Below are positions 1-12,141 of a DNA stretch of 64,000 bases, piece by piece. Origin of the DNA: Auanema rhodensis (taxonomy: Eukaryota; Nematoda; Chromadorea; Rhabditida; Rhabditidae); assembly GCA_964057225.1 (NCBI GenBank), contig CAXKVF010000079.1, forward strand, positions 186,001-250,000, given 5' to 3'. Position numbers and translations under genes: made by a program. Position 1 is the stretch's first letter, and each line of letters begins with the position of its first letter. The notes under the pieces were generated by a model. It made no database searches, was not told where the DNA came from, and saw nothing but the letters and a program-made list of their open reading frames with translations.

Positions 1-1286
1 TTAGATTCCCCATGTCCATATTAGTCTAAAAACAACTTTTTATTGATATTGGTGCATGGTAACCATGACTTTGAAACTTACGTGAACTTTAATTTATGCT
101 AATTAAATGTACACGTGATGTGCACTTGGTATGTAACTCGCTTCACGTGAAAGATAAAGAGATGCGGTTTTCAAAATTAGATTCCCCATGTCCATATTAG
201 TCTAAAAACAAATTTTTATTGATATTGGTGCATGGTAACCATGACTTTGAAATTTACGTGAACTTTAATTCATGCTAATTAAATGTACACGTGATGTGCT
301 CTTGGTATGTAACTCGCTTCACGTAAAAGATAAAGAGATGCGGTTTTCAAAATTAGATTCCCCATGTCCATATTAGTCTAAAAACAAATTTTTATTGATA
401 TTGGTTCGTGGTAACCATGTCTTTGAAATTTACGTGAACTTTAATTTATGCTAATTAAATGTACACGTGATGTGCACTTGGTATGTAACTCGCTTCACGT
501 AAAAGATAAAGAGATGCGGTTTTCAAAATTAGATTCCCCATGTCCATATTAGTCTAAAAACAAATTTTTATTGATATTGGTTCATGGTAACCATGTCTTT
601 GAAATTTACGTGAACTTTAATTTGTGCTAATTAAATGTACACGTGATGTGCACTTGGTATGTAACTCGCTTCACGTGAAAGATAAAGAGATGCGGTTTTC
701 AAAATTAGATTCCCCATGTCCATATTAGTCTAAAAACAAATTTTTATTGATATTGGTTCATGGTAACCATGACTTTGAAATTTACGTGAACTTTAATTTA
801 TGCTAATTAAATGTACACGTGATGTGCACTTGGTATGTAACTCGCTTCACGTGAAAGATAAAGAGATGCGGTTTTCAAAATTAGATTCCCCATGTCCATA
901 TTAGTCTAAAAACAAATTTTTATTGATATTGGTGCATGGTAACCATGACTTTGAAATTTACGTGAACTTTAATTCATGCTAATTAAATGTACACGTGATG
1001 TGCACTTGGTATGTAACTCGCTTCACGTGAAAGATAAAGAGATGCGGTTTTCAAAATTAGATTCCCCATGTCCATATTAGTCTAAAAACAAATTTTTATT
1101 GATATTGGTGCATGGTAACCATGACTTTGAAATTTACGTGAACTTTAATTTATGCTAATTAAATGTACACGTGATGTGCACTTGGTATGTAACTCGCTTC
1201 ACGTGAAAGATAAAGAGATGCGGTTTTTGAAATTAGATTCCCCATGTCCATATTAGTCTAAAAACAAATTTTTATTGATATTGGTG

Positions 1287-1299
1287 CATGGTAACCATG
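1287..1299. other. 13-bp palindrome CATGGTAACCATG in the reference monomer
   Basis: Perfect 6-bp inverted arms CATGGT and ACCATG surround a single central A (monomer positions 55-67). It contains the BstEII site GGTAACC. It is retained in most monomers. R-type monomers have G56 (CGTGGT), which breaks one pair, and a few copies carry other changes (AGTAACC near 26,451; CCTTG near 33,497). Type A monomers have T54 and A68, which extend the arms to 7 bp. No binding protein is known to me. Confidence 0.85.
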
Positions 1300-1311
1300 A
1301 CTTTGAAATTT

Positions 1312-1348
1312 ACGTGAACTTTAATTTATGCTAATTAAATGTACACGT
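1312..1348. other. 37-bp imperfect dyad (hairpin-capable), monomer positions 80-116
   Basis: The left arm ACGTGAACTTTAATT (80-94) is complementary to the right arm AATTAAATGTACACGT (101-116). There are 14 paired bases, one A-A mismatch, one bulged T and a 6-base loop TATGCT. The frequent variants C95 and A95, and the rarer T98 and T99, fall in the loop and leave the stem intact. G81 (four copies between 47.9 and 53.1 kb) and C84 (55-64 kb) disrupt it. The dyad recurs in almost every monomer. Cruciform or hairpin formation in vivo is inference. Confidence 0.8.
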
Positions 1349-1351
1349 GAT
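1344..1351 (-). other. CACGTGAT element (first CACGTG hexamer; matches yeast CDEI consensus on the minus strand)
   Basis: Monomer positions 112-119 read CACGTGAT, so the minus strand reads ATCACGTG. This fits RTCACRTG, the budding-yeast CDEI element bound by the bHLH protein Cbf1, and also the general G-box/E-box CACGTG. A second CACGTG lies 32 bp downstream at 144-149. An 8-bp match is weak evidence of function, and nothing else resembles a yeast point centromere. G115A copies (29,676; 46,924; 49,035) and AAGTGC-type copies in 55-62 kb alter it. Confidence 0.4.
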
Positions 1352-1373
1352 GTGCACTTGGTATGTAACTCGC

Positions 1374-1383
1374 TTCACGTGAA
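1374..1383. other. 10-bp perfect palindrome TTCACGTGAA
   Basis: Monomer positions 142-151 form a perfect palindrome centred on CACGTG. It is the most variable motif across the array. G149A (CACGTAAAAG) is common in C95 and R monomers. C146T (CATGTG) dominates the T monomers of 22.5-29.4 kb. G147A occurs at 20,382 and 46,252. These variants are inherited with flanking markers and so serve to trace duplications. Confidence 0.8.
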
Positions 1384-2287
1384 AGATAAAGAGATGCGGT
1401 TTTCAAAATTAGATTCCCCATGTCCATATTAGTCTAAAAACAAATTTTTATTGATATTGGTGCATGGTAACCATGTCTTTGAAATTTACGTGAACTTTAA
1501 TTCATGCTAATTAAATGTACACGTGATGTGCACTTGGTATGTAACTCGCTTCACGTAAAAGATAAAGAGATGCGGTTTCAAAATTAGATTCCCCATGTCC
1601 ATATTAGTCTAAAAACAAATTTTTATTGATATTGGTTCATGGTAACCATGTCTTTGAAATTTACGTGAACTTTAATTTATGCTAATTAAATGTACACGTG
1701 ATGTGCACTTGGTATGTAACCCGCTTCACGTGAAAGATAAAGAGATGCGGTTTTCAAAATTAGATTCCCCATGTCCATATTAGTCTAAAAACAACTTTTT
1801 ATTGATATTGGTGCATGGTAACCATGACTTTGAAACTTACGTGAACTTTAATTTATGCTAATTAAATGTACACGTGATGTGCACTTGGTATGTAACTCGC
1901 TTCACGTGAAAGATAAAGAGATGCGGTTTTCAAAATTAGATTCCCCATGTCCATATTAGTCTAAAAACAAATTTTTATTGATATTGGTGCATGGTAACCA
2001 TGACTTTGAAATTTACGTGAACTTTAATTTATGCTAATTAAATGTACACGTGATGTGCACTTGGTATGTAACTCGCTTCACGTAAAAGATAAAGAGATGC
2101 GGTTTTCAAAATTAGATTCCCCATGTCCATATTAGTTTGAAAACAAATTTTTATTGATATTGGTTCGTGGTAACCATGTCTTTGAAATTTACGTGAACTT
2201 TAATTTATGCTAATTAAATGTACACGTGATGTGCACTTGGTATGTAACTCGCTTCACGTGAAAGATAAAGAGATGCGGTTTTCAAAA

Positions 2288-4399
2288 TTAGATTCCCCAT
2301 GTCCATATTAGTCTAAAAACAAATTTTTATTGATATTGGTGCATGGTAACCATGACTTTGAAATTTACGTGAACTTTAATTTATGCTAATTAAATGTACA
2401 CGTGATGTGCACTTGGTATGTAACTCGCTTCACGTGAAAGATAAAGAGATGCGGTTTTCAAAATTAGATTCCCCATGTCCATATTAGTCTAAAAACTAAT
2501 TTTTATTGATATTGGTGCATGGTAACCATGACTTTGAAATTTACGTGAACTTTAATTCATGCTAATTAAATGTACACGTGATGTGCACTTGGTATGTAAC
2601 TCGCTTCACGTAAAAGATAAAGAGATGCGGTTTTCAAAATTAGATTCCCCATGTCCATATTAGTTTAAAAACAAATTTTTATTGATATTGGTTCGTGGTA
2701 ACCATGTCTTTGAAATTTACGTGAAATTTAATTTATGCTAATTAAATGTACACGTGATGTGCACTTGGTATGTAACTCGCTTCACGTAAAAGATAAAGAG
2801 ATGCGGTTTTCAAAATTAGATTCCCCATGTCCATATTAGTTTAAAAACAAATTTTTATTGATATTGGTTCGTGGTAACCATGTCTTTGAAATTTACGTGA
2901 ACTTTAATTTATGCTAATTAAATGTACACGTGATGTGCACTTGGTATGTAACTCGCTTCACGTGAAAGATAAAGAGATGCGGTTTTCAAAATTAGATTCC
3001 CCATGTCCATATTAGTCTAAAAACAAATTTTTATTGATATTGGTGCATGGTAACCATGACTTTGAAATTTACGTGAACTTTAATTTATGCTAATTAAATG
3101 TACACGTGATGTGCACTTGGTATGTAACTCGCTTCACGTGAAAGATAAAGAGATGCGGTTTTCAAAATTAGATTCCCCATGTCCATATTAGTCTAAAAAC
3201 TAATTTTTATTGATATTGGTGCATGGTAACCATGACTTTGAAATTTACGTGAACTTTAATTCATGCTAATTAAATGTACACGTGATGTGCACTTGGTATG
3301 TAACTCGCTTCACGTGAAAGATAAAGAGATGCGGTTTTCAAAATTAGATTCCCCATGTCCATATTAGTCTAAAAACAAATTTTTATTGATATTGGTGCAT
3401 GGTAACCATGACTTTGAAATTTACGTGAACTTTAATTCATGCTAATTAAATGTACACGTGATGTGCTCTTGGTATGTAACTCGCTTCACGTAAAAGATAA
3501 AGAGATGCGGTTTTCAAAATTAGATTCCCCATGTCCATATTAGTCTAAAAACAAATTTTTATTGATATTGGTTCGTGGTAACCATGTCTTTGAAATTTAC
3601 GTGAACTTTAATTTATGCTAATTAAATGTACACGTGATGTGCACTTGGTATGTAACTCGCTTCACGTAAAAGATAAAGAGATGCGGTTTTCAAAATTAGA
3701 TTCCCCATGTCCATATTAGTTTAAAAACAAATTTTTATTGATATTGGTTCGTGGTAACCATGTCTTTGAAATTTACGTGAACTTTAATTTATGCTAATTA
3801 AATGTACACGTGATGTGCACTTGGTATGTAACTCGCTTCACGTGAAAGATAAAGAGATGCGGTTTTCAAAATTAGATTCCCCATGTCCATATTAGTCTAA
3901 AAACAAATTTTTATTGATATTGGTGCATGGTAACCATGACTTTGAAATTTACGTGAACTTTAATTTATGCTAATTAAATGTACACGTGATGTGCACTTGG
4001 TATGTAACTCGCTTCACGTGAAAGATAAAGAGATGCGGTTTTCAAAATTAGATTCCCCATGTCCATATTAGTCTAAAAACTAATTTTTATTGATATTGGT
4101 GCATGGTAACCATGACTTTGAAATTTACGTGAACTTTAATTCATGCTAATTAAATGTACACGTGATGTGCACTTGGTATGTAACTCGCTTCACGTAAAAG
4201 ATAAAGAGATGCGGTTTTCAAAATTAGATTCCCCATGTCCATATTAGTTTAAAAACAAATTTTTATTGATATTGGTTCGTGGTAACCATGTCTTTGAAAT
4301 TTACGTGAACTTTAATTTATGCTAATTAAATGTACACGTGATGTGCACTTGGTATGTAACTCGCTTCACGTGAAAGATAAAGAGATGCGGTTTTCAAAA
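2288..4399. repeat. Imperfect 4- to 5-mer HOR marked by ACTAATTTTT
   Basis: The unit is a G monomer, a Gc monomer with ACTAATTTTT, then R monomers with AGTTTAAAA. Units start at 2,288, 2,992 and 3,872, so spacings are 704 (4 x 176) and 880 (5 x 176). The middle unit gained a Gc monomer with the rare GTGCTCTT (3,344) and an extra R monomer (3,520). The marker reappears only at 11,086 and 12,494, within the 8-mer duplication. Confidence 0.75.
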
Positions 4400-5631
4400 T
4401 TAGATTCCCCATGTCCATATTAGTCTAAAAACAAATTTTTATTGATATTGGTGCATGGTAACCATGACTTTGAAATTTACGTGAACTTTAATTTATGCTA
4501 ATTAAATGTACACGTGATGTGCACTTGGTATGTAACTCGCTTCACGTGAAAGATAAAGAGATGCGGTTTTCAAAATTAGATTCCCCATGTCCATATTAGT
4601 CTAAAAACAAATTTTTATTGATATTGGTGCATGGTAACCATGACTTTGAAATTTACGTGAACTTTAATTCATGCTAATTAAATGTACACGTGATGTGCAC
4701 TTGGTATGTAACTCGCTTCACGTGAAAGATAAAGAGATGCGGTTTTCAAAATTAGATTCCCCATGTCCATATTAGTCTAAAAACAAATTTTTAATGATAT
4801 TGGTTCATGGTAACCATGTCTTTGAAATTTACGTGAACTTTAATTTATGCTAATTAAATGTACACGTGATGTGCACTTGGTATGTAACTCGCTTCATGTG
4901 AAAGATAAAGAGATGCGGTTTTCAAAATTAGATTCCCCATGTCCATATTAGTCTAAAAACAAATTTTTATTGATATTGGTGCATGGTAACCATGACTTTG
5001 AAATTTACGTGAACTTTAATTTATGCTAATTAAATGTACACGTGATGTGCACTTGGTATGTAACTCGCTTCACGTGAAAGATAAAGAGATGCGGTTTTCA
5101 AAATTAGATTCCCCATGTCCATATTAGTCTAAAAACAAATTTTTATTGATATTGGTTCATGGTAACCATGTCTTTGAAATTTACGTGAACTTTAATTTAT
5201 GCTAATTAAATGTACACGTGATGTGCACTTGGTATGTAACTCGCTTCACGTGAAAGATAAAGAGATGCGGTTTTCAAAATTAGATTCCCCATGTCCATAT
5301 TAGTCTAAAAACAAATTTTTATTGATATTGGTGCATGGTAACCATGACTTTGAAATTTACGTGAACTTTAATTCATGCTAATTAAATGTACACGTGATGT
5401 GCACTTGGTATGTAACTCGCTTCACGTAAAAGATAAAGAGATGCGGTTTTCAAAATTAGATTCCCCATGTCCATATTAGTCTAAAAACAAATTTTTATTG
5501 ATATTGGTTCGTGGTAACCATGTCTTTGAAATTTACGTGAACTTTAATTTATGCTAATTAAATGTACACGTGATGTGCACTTGGTATGTAACTCGCTTCA
5601 CGTGAAAGATAAAGAGATGCGGTTTTCAAAA

Positions 5632-7567
5632 TTAGATTCCCCATGTCCATATTAGTCTAAAAACAAATTTTTATTGATATTGGTGCATGGTAACCATGAC
5701 TTTGAAACTTACGTGAACTTTAATTTATGCTAATTAAATGTACACGTGATGTGCACTTGGTATGTAACTCGCTTCACGTGAAAGATAAAGAGATGCGGTT
5801 TTCAAAATTAGATTCCCCATGTCCATATTAGTCTAAAAACAAATTTTTATTGATATTGGTGCATGGTAACCATGACTTTGAAATTTACGTGAACTTTAAT
5901 TCATGCTAATTAAATGTACACGTGATGTGCTCTTGGTATGTAACTCGCTTCACGTAAAAGATAAAGAGATGCGGTTTTCAAAATTAGATTCCCCATGTCC
6001 ATATTAGTCTAAAAACAAATTTTTATTGATATTGGTTCGTGGTAACCATGTCTTTGAAATTTACGTGAACTTTAATTTATGCTAATTAAATGTACACGTG
6101 ATGTGCACTTGGTATGTAACTCGCTTCACGTGAAAGATAAAGAGATGCGGTTTTCAAAATTAGATTCCCCATGTCCATATTAGTCTAAAAACAAATTTTT
6201 ATTGATATTGGTGCATGGTAACCATGACTTTGAAACTTACGTGAACTCTAATTTATGCTAATTAAATGTACACGTGATGTGCACTTGGTATGTAACTCGC
6301 TTCACGTGAAAGATAAAGAGATGCGGTTTTCAAAATTAGATTCCCCATGTCCATATTAGTCTAAAAACAAATTTTTATTGATATTGGTGCATGGTAACCA
6401 TGACTTTGAAATTTACGTGAACTTTAATTCATGCTAATTAAATGTACACGTGATGTGCACTTGGTATGTAACTCGCTTCACGTGAAAGATAAAGAGATGC
6501 GGTTTTCAAAATTAGATTCCCCATGTCCATATTAGTCTAAAAACAAATTTTTATTGATATTGGTTCATGGTAACCATGACTTTGAAATTTACGTGAACTT
6601 TAATTTATGCTAATTAAATGTACACGTGATGTGCACTTGGTATGTAACTCGCTTCACCTGAAAGATAAAGAGATGCGGTTTTCAAAATTAGATTCCCCAT
6701 GTCCATATTAGTCTAAAAACAAATTTTTATTGATATTGGTTCATGGTAACCATGACTTTGAAATTTACGTGAACTTTAATTTATGCTAATTAAATGTACA
6801 CGTGATGTGCACTTGGTATGTAACTCGCTTCACGTGAAAGATAAAGAGATGCGGTTTTCAAAATTAGATTCCCCATGTCCATATTAGTCTAAAAACGAAT
6901 TTTTATTGATATTGGTGCATGGTAACCATGACTTTGAAATTTACGTGAACTTTAATTCATGCTAATTAAATGTACACGTGATGTGCACTTGGTATGTAAC
7001 TCGCTTCACGTGAAAGATAAAGAGATGCGGTTTTCAAAATTAGATTCCCCATGTCCATATTAGTCTAAAAACAAATTTTTATTGATATTGGTGCATGGTA
7101 ACCATGACTTTGAAATTTACGTGAACTTTAATTTATGCTAATTAAATGTACACGTGATGTGCACTTGGTATGTAACTCGCTTCACGTGAAAGATAAAGAG
7201 ATGCGGTTTTCAAAATTAGATTCCCCATGTCCATATTAGTCTAAAAACAAATTTTTATTGATATTGGTGCATGGTAACCATGACTTTGAAATTTACGTGA
7301 ACTTTAATTTATGCTAATTAAATGTACACGTGATGTGCACTTGGTATGTAACTCGCTTCACGTGAAAGATAAAGAGATGCGGTTTTCAAAATTAGATTCC
7401 CCATGTCCATATTAGTCTAAAAACAAATTTTTATTGATATTGGTGCATGGTAACCATGACTTTGAAATTTACGTGAACTTTAATTCATGCTAATTAAATG
7501 TACACGTGATGTGCACTTGGTATGTAACTCGCTTCACGTGAAAGATAAAGAGATGCGGTTTTCAAAA
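5632..7567. repeat. 11-monomer block, copy 1 (copy 2 at 13,902)
   Basis: Monomer order is G with GAAACTTA, Gc with GTGCTCTT, R, G with GAAACTTA, Gc, A (with CACCTG), A, Gc with ACGAATTTTT, G, G, Gc. The same order occurs 8,270 bases downstream, which is 47 x 176 minus the two 1-bp losses between them. ACGAATTTTT is rare and links the copies (6,864 and 15,134; also 23,754). Confidence 0.75.
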
Positions 7568-8095
7568 TTAGATTCCCCATGTCCATATTAGTCTAAAAAC
7601 AAATTTTTATTGATATTGGTTCATGGTAACCATGACTTTGAAATTTACGTGAACTTTAATTTATGCTAATTAAATGTACACGTGATGTGCACTTGGTATG
7701 TAACTCGCTTCACGTGAAAGATAAAGAGATGCGGTTTTCAAAATTAGATTCCCCATGTCCATATTAGTCTAAAAACAAATTTTTATTGATATTGGTGCAT
7801 GGTAACCATGACTTTGAAATTTACGTGAACTTTAATTTATGCTAATTAAATGTACACGTGATGTGCACTTGGTATGTAACTCGCTTCACGTGAAAGATAA
7901 AGAGATGCGGTTTTCAAAATTAGATTCCCCATGTCCATATTAGTCTAAAAACAAATTTTTATTGATATTGGTTCATGGTAACCATGACTTTGAAATTTAC
8001 GTGAACTTTAATTTATGCTAATTAAATGTACACGTGATGTGCACTTGGTATGTAACTCGCTTCACGTGAAAGATAAAGAGATGCGGTTTTCAAAA

Positions 8096-10029
8096 TTAGA
8101 TTCCCCATGTCCATATTAGTCTAAAAACAAATTTTTATTGATATTGGTGCATGGTAACCATGTCTTTGAAATTTACGTGAACTTTAATTCATGCTAATTA
8201 AATGTACACGTGATGTGCACTTGGTATGTAACTCGCTTCACGTAAAAGATAAAGAGATGCGGTTTCAAAATTAGATTCCCCATGTCCATATTAGTCTAAA
8301 AACAAATTTTTATTGATATTGGTTCATGGTAACCATGACTTTGAAATTTACGTGAACTTTAATTTATGCTAATTAAATGTACACGTGATGTGCACTTGGT
8401 ATGTAACTCGCTTCACGTGAAAGATAAAGAGATGCGGTTTTCAACATTAGATTCCCCATGTCCATATTAGTCTAAAAACAAATTTTTATTGATATTAGTG
8501 CATGGTAACCATGACTTTGAAATTTACGTGAACTTTAATTTATGCTAATTAAATGTACACGTGATGTGCACTTGGTATGTAACTCGCTTCACGTGAAAGA
8601 TAAAGAGATGCGGTTTTCAAAATTAGATTCCCCATGTCCATATTAGTCTAAAAACAAATTTTTATTGATATTGGTTCATGGTAACCATGACTTTGAAATT
8701 TACGTGAACTTTAATTTATGCTAATTAAATGTACACGTGATGTGCACTTGGTATGTAACTCGCTTCACGTGAAAGATAAAGAGATGCGGTTTTCAAAATT
8801 AGATTCCCCATGTCCATATTAGTCTAAAAACAAATTTTTATTGATATTGGTGCATGGTAACCATGACTTTGAAATTTACGTGAACTTTAATTCATGCTAA
8901 TTAAATGTACACGTGATGTGCACTTGGTATGTAACTCGCTTCACGTGAAAGATAAAGAGATGCGGTTTTCAAAATTAGATTCCCCATGTCCATATTAGTC
9001 TAAAAACAAATTTTTATTGATATTGGTGCATGGTAACCATGACTTTGAAATTTACGTGAACTTTAATTTATGCTAATTAAATGTACACGTGATGTGCACT
9101 TGGTATGTAACTCGCTTCACGTGAAAGATAAAGAGATGCGGTTTTTGAAATTAGATTCCCCATGTCCATATTAGTCTAAAAACAAATTTTTATTGATATT
9201 GGTGCATGGTAACCATGACTTTGAAATTTACGTGAACTTTAATTTATGCTAATTAAATGTACACGTGATGTGCACTTGGTATGTAACTCGCTTCACGTGA
9301 AAGATAAAGAGATGCGGTTTTCAAAATTAGATTCCCCATGTCCATATTAGTCTAAAAACAAATTTTTATTGATATTGGTGCATGGTAACCATGTCTTTGA
9401 AATTTACGTGAACTTTAATTCATGCTAATTAAATGTACACGTGATGTGCACTTGGTATGTAACTCGCTTCACGTAAAAGATAAAGAGATGCGGTTTCAAA
9501 ATTAGATTCCCCATGTCCATATTAGTCTAAAAACAAATTTTTATTGATATTGGTTCATGGTAACCATGTCTTTGAAATTTACGTGAACTTTAATTTATGC
9601 TAATTAAATGTACACGTGATGTGCACTTGGTATGTAACCCGCTTCACGTGAAAGATAAAGAGATGCGGTTTTCAAAATTAGATTCCCCATGTCCATATTA
9701 GTCTAAAAACAACTTTTTATTGATATTGGTTCATGGTAACCATGACTTTGAAATTTACGTGAACTTTAATTTATGCTAATTAAATGTAAACGTGATGTGC
9801 ACTTGGTATGTAACTCGCTTCACGTGAAAGATAAAGAGATGCGGTTTTCAACATTAGATTCCCCATGTCCATATTAGTCTAAAAACAAATTTTTATTGAT
9901 ATTAGTGCATGGTAACCATGTCTTTGAAATTTACGTGAACTTTAATTTATGCTAATTAAATGTACACGTGATGTGCACTTGGTATGTAACCCGCTTCACG
10001 TGAAAGATAAAGAGATGCGGTTTTCAAAA
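8096..10029. repeat. Block repeated at 1,407-bp spacing with TCAACATT and ATTAGTGCAT markers
   Basis: The substitution TCAACATT (8,441) followed in the next monomer by GATATTAGTGCAT recurs at 9,848, exactly 1,407 bases (8 x 176 - 1) later. Two 175-bp Gc monomers (8,096-8,270 and 9,327-9,501) lie in this stretch. The second passage is a recombinant: its flanking monomers carry AACTTTT and AACCCGC, absent from the first passage, as expected of unequal exchange between out-of-register copies. Confidence 0.7.
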
Positions 10030-10909
10030 TTAGATTCCCCATGTCCATATTAGTCTAAAAACAAATTTTTATTGATATTGGTTCATGGTAACCATGTCTT
10101 TGAAATTTACGTGAACTTTAATTTATGCTAATTAAATGTACACGTGATGTGCACTTGGTATGTAACCCGCTTCACGTGAAAGATAAAGAGATGCGGTTTT
10201 CAAAATTAGATTCCCCATGTCCATATTAGTCTAAAAACAACTTTTTATTGATATTGGTTCATGGTAACCATGACTTTGAAATTTACGTGAACTTTAATTT
10301 ATGCTAATTAAATGTACACGTGATGTGCACTTGGTATGTAACTCGCTTCACGTGAAAGATAAAGAGATGCGGTTTTCAAAATTAGATTCCCCATGTCCAT
10401 ATTAGTTTAAAAACAAATTTTTATTGATATTGGTGCATGGTAACCATGACTTTGAAATTTACGTGAACTTTAATTTATGCTAATTAAATGTACACGTGAT
10501 GTGCACTTGGTATGTAACTCGCTTCACGTGAAAGATAAAGAGATGCGGTTTTCAAAATTAGATTCCCCATGTCCATATTAGTCTAAAAACAAATTTTTAT
10601 TGATATTGGTTCATGGTAACCATGTCTTTGAAATTTACGTGAACTTTAATTTATGCTAATTAAATGTACACGTGATGTGCACTTGGTATGTAACTCGCTT
10701 CACGTGAAAGATAAAAAGATGCGGTTTTCAAAATTAGATTCCCCATGTCCATATTAGTCTAAAAACAAATTTTTATCGATATTGGTTCATGGTAACCATG
10801 TCTTTGAAATTTACGTGAACTTTAATTTATGCTAATTAAATGTACACGTGATGTGCACTTGGTATGTAACTCGCTTCACGTGAAAGATAAAGAGATGCGG
10901 TTTTCAAAA
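10030..10909. repeat. Five-monomer haplotype, copy 1 (others at 53,671, 55,782 and 60,534)
   Basis: Five successive monomers carry, in order: AACCCGC (T type); ACAACTTTTT (A type); AGTTTAAAA (G type); GATAAAAAGATG (T type); TTTTTATCGAT (T type). The same ordered set lies at 53,671-54,550, 43,641 bases away. That distance is 248 x 176 minus 7, and exactly seven 1-bp losses occur between them. The distant copies additionally have AAATATACG and AAAGGG in the fifth monomer. Confidence 0.8.
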
Positions 10910-12141
10910 TTAGATTCCCCATGTCCATATTAGTCTAAAAACAAATTTTTATTGATATTGGTTCATGGTAACCATGTCTTTGAAATTTACGTGAACTTTA
11001 ATTCATGCTAATTAAATGTACACGTGATGTGCACTTGGTATGTAACTCGCTTCACGTAAAAGATAAAGAGATGCGGTTTTCAAAATTAGATTCCCCATGT
11101 CCATATTAGTCTAAAAACTAATTTTTATTGATATTGGTGCATGGTAACCATGACTTTGAAATTTACGTGAACTTTAATTCATGCTAATTAAATGTACACG
11201 TGATGTGCACTTGGTATGTAACTCGCTTCACGTAAAAGATAAAGAGATGCGGTTTTCAAAATTAGATTCCCCATGTCCATATTAGTTTAAAAACAAATTT
11301 TTATTGATATTGGTTCGTGGTAACCATGTCTTTGAAATTTACGTGAACTTTAATTTATGCTAATTAAATGTACACGTGATGTGCACTTGGTATGTAACTC
11401 GCTTCACGTGAAAGATAAAGAGATGCGGTTTTCAAAATTAGATTCCCCATGTCCATATTAGTCTAAAAACAAATTTTTATTGATATTGGTGCATGGTAAC
11501 CATGACTTTGAAATTTACGTGAACTTTAATTTATGCTAATTAAATGTACACGTGATGTGCACTTGGTATGTAACTCGCTTCACGTGAAAGATAAAGAGAT
11601 GCGGTTTTCAAAATTAGATTCCCCATGTCCATATTAGTCTAAAAACAAATTTTTATTGATATTGGTGCATGGTAACCATGACTTTGAAATTTACGTGAAC
11701 TTTAATTCATGCTAATTAAATGTACACGTGATGTGCACTTGGTATGTAACTCGCTTCACGTGAAAGATAAAGAGATGCGGTTTTCAAAATTAGATTCCCC
11801 ATGTCCATATTAGTCTAAAAACAAATTTTTATTGATATTGGTGCATGGTAACCATGACTTTGAAATTTACGTGAACTTTAATTCATGCTAATTAAATGTA
11901 CACGTGATGTGCACTTGGTATGTAACTCGCTTCACGTAAAAGATAAAGAGATGCGGTTTTCAAAATTAGATTCCCCATGTCCATATTAGTCTAAAAACAA
12001 ATTTTTATTGATATTGGTTCGTGGTAACCATGTCTTTGAAATTTACGTGAACTTTAATTTATGCTAATTAAATGTACACGTGATGTGCACTTGGTATGTA
12101 ACTCGCTTCACGTGAAAGATAAAAAGATGCGGTTTTCAAAA
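10734..12141. repeat. 8-mer HOR, copy 1
   Basis: Order: T with TTTATCGAT, T with C95 and CGTAAAAG, Gc with ACTAATTTTT, R with AGTTTAAAA, G, Gc, Gc with CGTAAAAG, R with GATAAAAAGATG. The unit is 1,408 bp, exactly 8 x 176, and is followed directly by its duplicate. The TATCGAT and TAAAAAG markers recur at exactly 1,408 bases (10,711 and 12,119). Confidence 0.9.

Larger units (their letters stand above)
1233..1408 (+). repeat. Reference monomer (consensus-like, G type)
   Basis: This copy carries the commonest base at essentially every variable position and serves here as the numbering standard: monomer position 1 is base 1,233. Main variable sites are 54 (G or T), 56 (A or G), 68 (A or T), 95 (T, C or A), 98-99, 146, 149, 165 and 168-171. 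The main types are G (G54, A68), T (T54, T68), A (T54, A68) and R (T54, G56, T68). A 'c' suffix means C95. These labels are mine and are used in the other entries. The strand shown is arbitrary because transcription is unknown. Confidence 0.95.
1057..1935. repeat. Five-monomer marker block: TTTTTGAAA, G, 175-bp Gc, T with AACCCGC, AACTTTT
   Basis: Five consecutive monomers carry a distinctive series: a 3' end reading GGTTTTTGAAA (1,057), a consensus G copy (1,233), a 175-bp copy with GGTTTCAAAA and the rare G54-T68 combination (1,409-1,583), a T copy with AACCCGC (1,584), and a copy with ACAACTTTTT and GAAACTTA (1,760). The same series recurs at 8,975-9,853. Shortened versions occur at 51,033-51,735, 53,320-54,022, 55,431-56,133 and 60,359-60,885. 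This is an old haplotype, redistributed by duplication. Confidence 0.8.

Noticed and set aside
1344-1351. Yeast-type point centromere (CDEI-CDEII-CDEIII)
   Set aside because: Only the 8-bp CDEI-like element is present; there is no AT-rich CDEII of the right length next to a CDEIII motif, and point centromeres are not tandem arrays.
1374-1383. CACGTG as a gene promoter G-box
   Set aside because: It is repeated in hundreds of monomers with no coding region anywhere in the window.
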